Below, piece by piece: positions 1-6,985 of a stretch of DNA of 21,869 bases. The DNA is taken from positions 1 to 21,869 of the forward strand of contig JBBREP010000059.1 in NCBI GenBank assembly GCA_038202885.1. Reading direction: 5' to 3'. The stretch is from JBBREP01 sp038202885 (GTDB lineage: Bacteria; Actinomycetota; Acidimicrobiia; IMCC26256; PALSA-610). Below the pieces are notes generated by a model. The model was not told the DNA's origin and made no database searches. It saw nothing but the letters and a program-made list of their open reading frames with translations. Each line of letters opens with the position of its first letter. The first letter of the stretch is position 1. Both the position numbers and the translations under genes were made by a program.

Positions 1-619
1 CCGACGTCCCACCCGAACCCGCGACCAACTCGTCGAGGAGCGTGATCACGCCGAAGAGGTCCGTGACGATGTGTCGTGCACCGGCAGCGCGCAGTGTCTC
101 GTCATCGTCGGTGCCGGTGGTGATCCCGATCGCGACGCACGAGGCCGTGTGGGCGGCCTCGATGTCGGGAACGGTGTCGCCCACATACGCAACCGCGCCG
201 TACCCACGCAGCGCGTCGCCCTTTTCGGCGCCGTGCACGTGACCCGCCACCCCGTCGGCGTGCAGGCCGACGGTGTCGAGGCACATGGCCGCGAGCGGTG
301 CGGGCTTGGCGGTGACCACGATCGCGCGGCCTCCCCGAGCGTGGACTGCGTCGAACACTTCGGTGGCACCGGGCAGGGCGAAGGTTCCCGTGCGGCATTC
401 GAGCGCATAGTGATGGCGATAGATCTCCGCAGCCCGGTCCACGTCCTCGGGCGCGAACCAATGCGCCAACTCGCTTTCGAGCTTCGGGCCGAGGCGTGCA
501 ACCACAACGTTGGCGTCGACGGCCACGCCGGTGTCGGCCGTGAGCGCGGCGAAACTGGCGCGGATGCCGGGGCGCGAATCCACGAGCGTCATGTCGAGAT
601 CGAAACCCACGACGAACAT
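1..619 (-). CDS. HAD-superfamily phosphatase, partial at left edge
   Basis: Hydrolase of the haloacid dehalogenase superfamily, probably a cytosolic phosphoglycolate-phosphatase-like enzyme. The N-terminus reads MFVVGFDLDMTLVDS, so motif I (DxDxT) is intact with the nucleophile Asp7 and Asp9. Motif II is the Thr of IVVTAKPAP, and motif IV is VGDTVPDIEAA. A helical cap follows motif I (residues ~20-85), as in subclass I HADs. About 206 residues are visible; no stop is reached before base 1, but the family is usually 200-230 aa, so only a few residues are likely missing. ATG at 619 is preferred over ATG at 628 because GGTGGA ends 9 nt before 619 and abuts 628. It follows the hydrolase gene by about 35 nt on the same strand, so they are probably co-transcribed. 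The substrate cannot be read from the sequence. Confidence 0.85.
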   Translation of the reverse strand, partial: MFVVGFDLDMTLVDSRPGIRASFAALTADTGVAVDANVVVARLGPKLESELAHWFAPEDVDRAAEIYRHHYALECRTGTFALPGATEVFDAVHARGGRAIVVTAKPAPLAAMCLDTVGLHADGVAGHVHGAEKGDALRGYGAVAYVGDTVPDIEAAHTASCVAIGITTGTDDDETLRAAGARHIVTDLFGVITLLDELVAGSGGTS

Positions 620-654
620 GTCCAGCATTCCACCAGACGCGCGGGCTGGGAGGA

Positions 655-1605
655 TCAGCCAGCCGGCGAAGGTCGCGGGAATGGTGGGGCGCCGGTGCGG
701 TCGGGCCACAGTGACAAGAGCGTGTCGAGGATTTCCTCGCCGGCTTCGAGTGCCCCAAGGTGACTCTCGCCGTGACGGATCGAGAGCGTCGAGTCCTCCA
801 CGAGCGCCGCAAGGTGGTGCGCATGCTCGAGCGGCACGATGTTGTCGGCGTCGCCATGCCAAAAGCGGATCGGGATCTTGATGTCGCCGAGCGAGAAGCC
901 CCAGTGCCGACCGAACAGGATCGCGTCGTAGACGGGTGCCTTCAACCCAGTACGCGCGGCGCTGCGGAGGTCGGAGATGAACATTTCCTTCATCTCCGGG
1001 GACGCGAACACGCGTTGGTCGCCGTCGGGGGAATTGCGCATGTACAACGCGAACGCTTGCGACTCGATCGGCCGCGCGACGCGAGCGAAGGCGGTCAGCG
1101 CGAAGCCGAGTGGTTCGCGCATGACCGTGAGCGCAGATTGGAACTGGCGGGCGAGCCGGGCGACGCCGCCGTCGATGCTGTCGTCGCCGCGCGTCGGAGC
1201 GACACCGCCGAGCACCGCGCCGGCCACGACCCGCGCGGGAAGCGCGTACGCGCACGCGAGCACGTACGGGCCACCACCCGACAGTCCGATCATCGCGAAA
1301 CGGTCGGCCACGATTTCGTCGGCGAGCTGTTCGATGTCGCCCGCGTAGTCGACAATCTCGGAGTGCAGATGCCCGGTTGACGCGCCGGTGCCCGGGCGAT
1401 CGACGCCCACGATCCGTACGCCGCGCGCCGTCGCGGCCGCGCGCACGCTGGGTGGCACCTGACCGCGACCACCGGGCGTGCCGTGGAACCACAGCACCGT
1501 GTCGCCGTCTGGGTCGCCATAGATCGCGTAGCCGAGATGTCGTCCGTCACGCAGTCGCAGTGTTGTCATGCTGGACGGCGGTGTGAGTGCAACCTTCGGT
1601 GCCAT
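655..1605 (-). CDS. alpha/beta hydrolase
   Basis: A 316-aa serine hydrolase of the alpha/beta fold. An oxyanion-hole segment FHGTPGGR lies near residue 41. The nucleophile elbow GLSGGGP places the catalytic Ser at 109, with the acid in HGDADNIVP (Asp254) and the base in RHGESHLG (His282), so the triad is complete. The region between about 140 and 225 is an alpha-helical cap. There is no signal peptide, so it should be cytosolic. The C-terminal 15 residues are Pro-rich. The first ATG (1605) has no clear ribosome site; ATG at 1569 gives MTTLRLRDG, which sits closer to the usual family start and is an equally good choice. Substrate (ester, epoxide or C-C bond) is unknown. It is followed closely by the HAD gene. 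Confidence 0.88.
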   Translation of the reverse strand: MAPKVALTPPSSMTTLRLRDGRHLGYAIYGDPDGDTVLWFHGTPGGRGQVPPSVRAAATARGVRIVGVDRPGTGASTGHLHSEIVDYAGDIEQLADEIVADRFAMIGLSGGGPYVLACAYALPARVVAGAVLGGVAPTRGDDSIDGGVARLARQFQSALTVMREPLGFALTAFARVARPIESQAFALYMRNSPDGDQRVFASPEMKEMFISDLRSAARTGLKAPVYDAILFGRHWGFSLGDIKIPIRFWHGDADNIVPLEHAHHLAALVEDSTLSIRHGESHLGALEAGEEILDTLLSLWPDRTGAPPFPRPSPAG

Positions 1606-1665
1606 GCACCCAACATTGTGCTACACGGCGGTCGAACCGGAAAGGGCGGGACGTGGGTGTGTGCG

Positions 1666-2430
1666 TCAGCCGACGAGGCGGCGGCCGAGGAAGCACAGCG
1701 CGAACACGACGAGCAGCGCGCCGAACGCCCGGCGAGTGTGCGCCGACGAGGCGCGAGCCCCGCCGCGGGCGCCAAGCAGCGAGCCGGGAACGACCCCAAT
1801 CGCGAACACGATCGCCACGCGCCAATCAATGTGGCCGAGGGCCCAGTGCGTGATGAGCGTGGGCAACGTGAGTGCGCCGACCGCCACCATGCTCGTGCCG
1901 GCCGCTTCGGTGGCCGAAAGGCCGAGGATCACGACGAACACCGGTACGAGGAGAAAGCCGCCGCCGTTGGCGAGCAGTCCGGTGAGGATCCCGACTGCGA
2001 ACGCCGCGGACACGATGAGGATCGTGTTGTCGCGTCGACCGGCACATCGTTCGGCGTGGCCCTTGCCGTCGGGTGCGAGCACGCGCGCACCGACGACGAG
2101 CAGCACGAACGCCGACAGCGTCACGAGTTTGCGGCCGCCCACAATCGGCGACGCCAGCGCGCCGAGGATGGTTCCGGGGACGCCGCCCGCGACGCTGAGC
2201 GTGGCAATCCGGCGGTTGAGCGTGCCGGAGCGGAGATGGCGGCGCGCACCGGCGAACGACGCCGGGAGCATCGCGGGCAAGGGTGACGCGACCGCGACGA
2301 CGCCGGGCAAGCCCAGCAGTGCCAGTACCGGCGTGGCGAACGCCGAGCCACCGGCACCGAACAGGCCGAACACCGCGCCGATGCCCAGGCCGGCAAGGAG
2401 GATCCCGAAGAGCTGCACTCCTGCATTCAA
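1666..2430 (-). CDS. TauE/SafE (TSUP) family membrane permease
   Basis: Integral membrane protein of about 254 aa with 7-8 hydrophobic segments. It shows the two-fold internal repeat typical of the TSUP family: an N-terminal half starting GIGAVFGLFGAGGS and a C-terminal half with GILTGLLANGGGFLLVP. The repeated G-x2-GGG/GAGG pore motif is the family hallmark. Known members export sulfite, sulfoacetate or related organosulfur anions; the substrate here is not determined. The open frame begins with TTG at 2430; GTG at 2418 (MQLFGILLAG) is an alternative, and neither has a well-spaced ribosome site. It is divergent from a LysR regulator with about 58 bp between them, the classical arrangement for a LysR-controlled target, so regulation by that protein is the simplest inference. 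Confidence 0.85.
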   Translation of the reverse strand: MNAGVQLFGILLAGLGIGAVFGLFGAGGSAFATPVLALLGLPGVVAVASPLPAMLPASFAGARRHLRSGTLNRRIATLSVAGGVPGTILGALASPIVGGRKLVTLSAFVLLVVGARVLAPDGKGHAERCAGRRDNTILIVSAAFAVGILTGLLANGGGFLLVPVFVVILGLSATEAAGTSMVAVGALTLPTLITHWALGHIDWRVAIVFAIGVVPGSLLGARGGARASSAHTRRAFGALLVVFALCFLGRRLVG

Positions 2431-2452
2431 CGGCAGCTAGGCCCAGAAGTCC

Positions 2453-2484
2453 AAGACATATGAATTACCAAATCGATATAATAT
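2453..2484. promoter_or_regulatory. Divergent promoter of LysR gene and TSUP permease
   Basis: On the plus strand a perfect TATAAT lies at 2477-2482, 18 nt after AAGACA (2453-2458, 4/6 match to TTGACA). The box ends only 6 nt before the LysR ATG, so transcription should start at or next to the start codon, giving a leaderless mRNA. On the minus strand TATTAT (2484-2479) overlaps the same bases and could serve the permease. The region is strikingly AT-rich against its surroundings. Confidence 0.65.
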
Positions 2485-2491
2485 TCATATG
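2457..2491. promoter_or_regulatory. Candidate LysR operator, 9-bp perfect inverted repeat
   Basis: CATATGAAT at 2457-2465 is the exact reverse complement of ATTCATATG at 2483-2491, with 17 bp between them. The right arm contains the last bases before, and the whole of, the LysR ATG codon (2489-2491), and the -10 box lies within the spacer. A dimer or tetramer bound here would cover the promoter and start codon, which suggests autorepression. An inner palindrome ATCGAT sits near the centre (2472-2477). The assignment to this LysR protein rests on location only. Confidence 0.55.
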
Positions 2492-3358
2492 GATCTTCGC
2501 CGCCTCGGCATGTTTCTCGCGGTCGTCGATCACGGGAGTTTCACCGGCGGGGCACGAGCAGCCCATGTCGCGCAGCCCGCGGTGTCTGTGGCGATACGCG
2601 AACTCGAGGCCGAACTGGGCGCGGCATTGTTCGTGCGCGCCCGATCGGGTGCCGCGCTGACGCCGGCTGGCGAAGCGTTGGTGGCTCCGGCGCGCCAGGC
2701 GCTGCGCGACATCGACACCGCGGCCGCGGCGGTCGCCGCGGTCACCGGGCTCATGGGCGGACGGCTCGATATCGCGTCGCTGGCCACGCTTGCGGCCGAT
2801 CCGGTTGCGCCCATCATCGGACGTTTCCGCTCAGATCATCCGGGCGTGACGGTGCGGCTCGCCGCGCCATCCGACCCGGGCGAGTTGGCCGAGTCGGTGC
2901 GGGCCGGGCAAGCCGAAATTGGTATCACCGAACACGGCTCGGCGAACCAGCGACTCAACGAGGTCGCGTTGTTGGACCAAGACCTCATGGTGGTGTCGCC
3001 GCAGGCTGCGGCCGGTCGCACGGGGGTGATGACGTTGCGCGCGCTCGCCGACGAGCCCCTCGTGCTCACCGAGCCGGGTTCGTCGCTGCGCGTGGTCGTG
3101 GAGCGAGCACTGGAATCGATCGGTCGCACGCCCACGTGCGTGGTCGAGACCGAACAACGTGAGGCACTCGTGCCGCTCGTGCTGGCCGGGGCCGGCTCGA
3201 CCGTACTGCCGGCCTTGCTCGCGTCGAACGCCACGTTGCTGGGCGCCGTCGTGCGCACGATCCGGCCACAATTGCGCCGCCGGGTCGTCATCGTGCATCG
3301 CGCCGGCCCGCTCGCACCCGCGGCGCGGGCGTTCCTCGATGCCGCGACGCTCCATTGA
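2489..3358 (+). CDS. LysR-family transcriptional regulator
   Basis: A 289-aa LysR-type regulator. The N-terminal winged HTH (residues 1-60) carries the standard signature FLAVVDHGSFTGGARAAHV followed by QPAVSVAIRELEAELG and LFVR. A linker helix (about 65-88) leads to a periplasmic-binding-like effector domain (about 90-285) starting GGRLDIASLATLA. Length is typical for the family. The start is fixed by TATAAT ending 6 nt upstream, implying leaderless translation. It is divergent from the TSUP permease and convergent with the Rieske-ThDP gene, whose stop lies only 4 bp beyond its own stop. The likely target is the permease and itself; control of the Rieske operon is possible but unsupported. 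The effector is unknown. Confidence 0.93.
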   Translation: MDLRRLGMFLAVVDHGSFTGGARAAHVAQPAVSVAIRELEAELGAALFVRARSGAALTPAGEALVAPARQALRDIDTAAAAVAAVTGLMGGRLDIASLATLAADPVAPIIGRFRSDHPGVTVRLAAPSDPGELAESVRAGQAEIGITEHGSANQRLNEVALLDQDLMVVSPQAAAGRTGVMTLRALADEPLVLTEPGSSLRVVVERALESIGRTPTCVVETEQREALVPLVLAGAGSTVLPALLASNATLLGAVVRTIRPQLRRRVVIVHRAGPLAPAARAFLDAATLH

Positions 3359-3362
3359 CCTA

Positions 3363-5336
3363 CTAGATCAAATCGGCGTCGGTGATGACCTCGATGAGCG
3401 CGGGGCCGGGTTCGTCGAGCGCGCCACGGAGCGCGCCATCGAGTTCGCTCGCGCCGGTCACCCGTTGCGAGTACAGGCCGCATTCGCGCGCGACGGCGGC
3501 GAACGACGGGTTGTGCAGCGACGTCTGCCACAGATCCCATTTCGCGGCGCGCTGTTCCTTGCTGATCTTGCCAAGTTGGCCGTTCACCAGCACGACCACG
3601 GTGATGTGCATGTGATACTTGGCCAAGGTGGTGAGCTCGGCGAGGTACTGCCCGAGGCCACCGTCACCGCAGACGGCCACGATCTGGCGCGTCGGCGTCG
3701 CGGTGGCCAGATCGGCGTCGGGCGGTGTGCACGCCGCCCACGCGCCCATCGCCGCGGGCACGCCGAAGCCGATCGACCCGAGGTACCCCGACATGAGCAC
3801 CGATTGGCGATCACACTCGAAGTAGCGGCCGAACGAGTAGGTGTTGTTGCCGACGTCGACGGCGATCACCGCGTGGGGATCAATCTGACGCGTGAGCGCG
3901 GCGAACACGGCTGCACTGTTCAGGCCGAGCCCGTGGTCATCGGCTGCTCGCCGTGATTTCTCGGCCCGCCAGATCGCCCATCGTTCGGCGATGTCGTTGC
4001 GGGTGTCGAGCGCCGCGTGGTCGCCGAGCTCGTCGTGCAGCAGCGTTGCGGTGCGGCCCGCATGTCCGAGCAACCCGACGGTGACAGGGTGGAAGCGGCC
4101 CAGCGCGGCGCGGTCGGTGTCGATCTGCACGATCGGCTTATAGGCCGCGATGCCGGTGTGGTCGGAGAACGACGCGCCGAACACGACGAGGAGATCACTC
4201 TCGTTCATCATCCAGCTCGCCACCGGGGTGCCCGAACGTCCGAGTACGCCACACCCCAGAGCGTGCGTGTCGCTCACGAGACCTTTGCCCTTGAACGTCG
4301 TGACGATCGGCGCGGGCACGGCTTCGGCCAGGGCGACGATCTCGTCCATGTCGAAACGCGCCCCGTGGCCGACGACGAACACAGGTCGGCGCGCGCCGCG
4401 CAGCAATGCGAGGGCCCGATCGAGCTCTGCGGTGGGCGGTGCGATCACATCGACGGCGAGCCGACCGATGGGTCCCGACGCCTTCGCCGTGTCGGATGCA
4501 GGCAGCGCCTGCACTTCGTCGGGAAACACGAGATGGCCCACGCCGCGCGACACGATCGCGTGCTTGCACGCCTGCGTCATGAGCTCGGCATGGTCGGAAC
4601 GTTCGCCGACGGTCTGGGTATACACCGTCGCGTCGGCGAACGCGGCGCTGAGGTCGACGTCCTGGAACGCGCCGCGACCGCGTGCGCGGCTCGGCACCTG
4701 GCCCGACAACGCAACGACGGGGGCCCGGTCGACCTTGGCGTCGTACAAACCGGTCAACAGGTTTGTGGAACCCGGGCCTGCAATCGCGAAACACGCGCCG
4801 GGGCGGCCGGTCAGCTTGCCGTACGCACTCGCAGCGAACGCCGCCGCGCCTTCATGGCGGATACCGATGAAACGCAACCGTTGGTCCACCTCGGCCTTAC
4901 GGAGCGCGTCGGCGAAGCCGAGATTGGAATGGCCGACCATGCCGAACACATGGGTGACACCCCAGTTCGTCATCGTGTCGACCATCACGTCCGACACGGT
5001 GCGCGGTGACGGCGTCTCCATCGGTGTCGCTACGTAAATTCCGTCGGCGCGCGCCTCGACGGGAAAGGACTCCGGCTTGTCGGTGAAACCCGGCGGGGGA
5101 GTGCCGCTGATCGGGTCGTAGTCATAGCCGTGCCAGGGGCAGCGCAACCACCCCTTCTCGATCGAACCTTCCCCGAGTGGACCGCCTTGGTGAGGGCAGC
5201 GATTGTGCAACGCGCCGTAGCGCCCGCCGAACCGGGTCAGGGCGATCGACAGGTGCCCGGCCTGCACCGTGACGACGCGACCGTCGTCGAGCGCGTCGGG
5301 CTCGGCAACCTTGTGCCAGATCAGCTCGTCGGTCAC
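3363..5336 (-). CDS. Rieske [2Fe-2S] domain fused to PoxB-like ThDP enzyme
   Basis: A 657-aa fusion. Residues 1-105 form a Rieske domain with all four ligands: C47-P-H49 and C66-P-W-H69. Residues ~110-657 form a complete three-domain thiamine-diphosphate enzyme of the pyruvate oxidase/acetolactate synthase superfamily. Glu162 in RHEGAAAFA is the ThDP-activating residue; GLYDAKVDRAPVVALSGQ (~196-213) resembles pyruvate oxidases. A central Rossmann-like domain spans ~300-440, and the ThDP/metal motif starts with GDGG (557-560) and ends at Asn585. The start is GTG at 5336, overlapping the upstream stop by 4 nt (GTGA), which implies translational coupling; a longer in-frame extension upstream reads as non-protein sequence. 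Family knowledge suggests decarboxylation of a 2-oxoacid. I infer that the Rieske centre takes electrons from the active site or a flavin. Substrate and FAD binding are not determinable. Confidence 0.88.
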   Translation of the reverse strand: MTDELIWHKVAEPDALDDGRVVTVQAGHLSIALTRFGGRYGALHNRCPHQGGPLGEGSIEKGWLRCPWHGYDYDPISGTPPPGFTDKPESFPVEARADGIYVATPMETPSPRTVSDVMVDTMTNWGVTHVFGMVGHSNLGFADALRKAEVDQRLRFIGIRHEGAAAFAASAYGKLTGRPGACFAIAGPGSTNLLTGLYDAKVDRAPVVALSGQVPSRARGRGAFQDVDLSAAFADATVYTQTVGERSDHAELMTQACKHAIVSRGVGHLVFPDEVQALPASDTAKASGPIGRLAVDVIAPPTAELDRALALLRGARRPVFVVGHGARFDMDEIVALAEAVPAPIVTTFKGKGLVSDTHALGCGVLGRSGTPVASWMMNESDLLVVFGASFSDHTGIAAYKPIVQIDTDRAALGRFHPVTVGLLGHAGRTATLLHDELGDHAALDTRNDIAERWAIWRAEKSRRAADDHGLGLNSAAVFAALTRQIDPHAVIAVDVGNNTYSFGRYFECDRQSVLMSGYLGSIGFGVPAAMGAWAACTPPDADLATATPTRQIVAVCGDGGLGQYLAELTTLAKYHMHITVVVLVNGQLGKISKEQRAAKWDLWQTSLHNPSFAAVARECGLYSQRVTGASELDGALRGALDEPGPALIEVITDADLI

Positions 5337-6949
5337 GGCTGGCCGACTCCGGCGTAGGCGACGCCGGCCAAGGCTGCGATGTCGCGGTCGAATGTCGTGA
5401 GGTCGTCGAGCGTGAATTCGTCGAGACGGGTATGCCCGCATGCTCGTGCCAACACGGTCATGAGCTCCACCGTCGCACCGAGGAAGCGGGCGAGGCGTTC
5501 GGCGGCCTCCTCGATCGGTAACCGGGCCCGCAGATGTTCCTTCTGGGTGGCGATACCGACCGGGCAGTTGTTGGAATGGCACGCACGCATGCCGACACAG
5601 CCGATGGCCTGGATTGCGCTGTTCGCGATCGCAACCGCATCGGCACCAAGCGCGAGTGCCTTGGCGAAGTCGGGCGCATGGCGAAGGCCGCCGGTGATCA
5701 CAAGCGAAATGTCGCGCCGCCCGACGCGATCGAGATGCCGACGCGCTCGCGCGAGCGCTGGAATGGTGGGCACCGAGATGTTGTCGCGGAACAGCATCGG
5801 CGCCGCGCCGGTGCCGCCGCCGCGGCCGTCGAGGATTACGTAGTCGACGCCGACCGCGAGGGCTGCGTCGAGGTCGGCCTCCACGTGTTGGGCACTGAGC
5901 TTGAAGCCGATCGGGATGCCGCCCGACGCATCGCGCACGCGCGCCGCGAACTCGCGGTAGTCGTCGATCGTTGTCCAGTCGGGAAAGCGGGCCGGCGAAA
6001 TCGCGGGCGTACCTTCGGGCAAGCCGCGCACCTCGGCGATCTTGCCGCGAACCTTGTCGCCGGGAAGGTGACCGCCCGTTCCTGTCTTTGCGCCCTGACC
6101 GCCCTTGAAGTGGAAGGCTTGCACTTTCTGCAACACGTCGAACGACCACCCAAAGCGCGCCGACGCCAACTCGTAGAAGTAACGAGAGTTCTCGCGCTGT
6201 TCTTCGGGCAGCATGCCGCCTTCGCCGCTGCAGATCCCCGTGCCGGCGCGTTGCGCGCCGCGCGCGAGGGCCGTCTTGGCTTCCTGCGACAGCGCACCGA
6301 AGCTCATGTCGGAGACGAGCAACGGGATGTCGAGCCACAATGGCTTGGCCGCGTTCGGTCCGATGCACACCTCCGTCGCCACCGGCGTCTCGTCAAGTTG
6401 CGGCAGCCGAGCGAGCTGCGCGGTGACGAACTGAATGTCGTCCCACTTGGGCAGCAGATCGCGCGGCACGCCCATGGCCGCGACCGGGCCGTGATGGCCG
6501 GTGCGCGCGAGCCCATGTTGCGCGAGTTCGTGGATCGCCATGACGAATGGCTCCTCAGGCACCATGTGTGGGTCCTTGTAGAGCCCCTGGTACACGTCGG
6601 GGTCGTACGGCTGCGGGTGATGCATCAGCCACCGCATGACGGCGTCGCGATCGACGAGGAGGTGCTCGCCGTCGATCATGGACGGGAACTTCTCGAGCAC
6701 CTCGGAGTTCGCGTACGCGCTCACGCCCGAGTCGATGCGGTAGTCCCAGCCGTGCAGACCGCAAATGATGTCGTCGCCCCGCACCGTGCCATCGGCGAGG
6801 AGCGCGCCGCGGTGCAGGCAGCGCCCGTAGAGCACGGAGTGGTCGTCGCCGCGGCGGATCACCACGAGGTCGAGACCCTCGATATTGACCCCGAACGGTT
6901 CGCGGTCGGCGATGTCACTCCAACGGGCCGCGGTCACCCAAGTCGTCAT
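5333..6949 (-). CDS. Rieske domain fused to glutamate-synthase FMN/[3Fe-4S] domain
   Basis: A 538-aa fusion. Residues 1-105 form a Rieske domain with C44-L-H46 and C63-G-L-H66. Residues ~120-520 match the central synthase domain of GltB: SDMSFGALS (213-221), GEGG (242-245), FKGGQGAKTG (281-290), GGGTGAAP (377-384) and the [3Fe-4S] cysteines C451-x5-C457-x4-C462 followed by PVGIATQ. The N-terminal glutamine amidotransferase of classical GltB is absent, so any amino group would come from ammonia or another donor, or the domain reduces a different substrate. AAGGA lies 5 nt before the ATG. It sits 36 nt after the AtuA-like gene and overlaps the next gene by 4 nt. Gene symbol withheld because the reaction is unknown. 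The Rieske domain may replace the NADPH- or ferredoxin-linked electron input of normal glutamate synthases (inference). Confidence 0.88.
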   Translation of the reverse strand: MTTWVTAARWSDIADREPFGVNIEGLDLVVIRRGDDHSVLYGRCLHRGALLADGTVRGDDIICGLHGWDYRIDSGVSAYANSEVLEKFPSMIDGEHLLVDRDAVMRWLMHHPQPYDPDVYQGLYKDPHMVPEEPFVMAIHELAQHGLARTGHHGPVAAMGVPRDLLPKWDDIQFVTAQLARLPQLDETPVATEVCIGPNAAKPLWLDIPLLVSDMSFGALSQEAKTALARGAQRAGTGICSGEGGMLPEEQRENSRYFYELASARFGWSFDVLQKVQAFHFKGGQGAKTGTGGHLPGDKVRGKIAEVRGLPEGTPAISPARFPDWTTIDDYREFAARVRDASGGIPIGFKLSAQHVEADLDAALAVGVDYVILDGRGGGTGAAPMLFRDNISVPTIPALARARRHLDRVGRRDISLVITGGLRHAPDFAKALALGADAVAIANSAIQAIGCVGMRACHSNNCPVGIATQKEHLRARLPIEEAAERLARFLGATVELMTVLARACGHTRLDEFTLDDLTTFDRDIAALAGVAYAGVGQP

Positions 6950-6985
6950 GTCGTTCCTTGTCTCATCGTGAACTCAAGGGGTAGG

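Noticed and set aside
5337..6368. Upstream in-frame extension of the Rieske-ThDP gene (reading as a 1001-aa protein)
   Set aside because: The extra ~340 residues are Arg-rich with no domain and lie antisense to nothing but out of frame with the Rieske-GltB gene on the same strand; the GTG at 5336 with a 4-nt overlap gives a complete Rieske-ThDP protein.
5333..6949. Truncated or broken gltB
   Set aside because: The Rieske domain occupies the N-terminus with its own ribosome site and start, and the FMN and [3Fe-4S] motifs are intact, so it is a designed-looking fusion and not a remnant.
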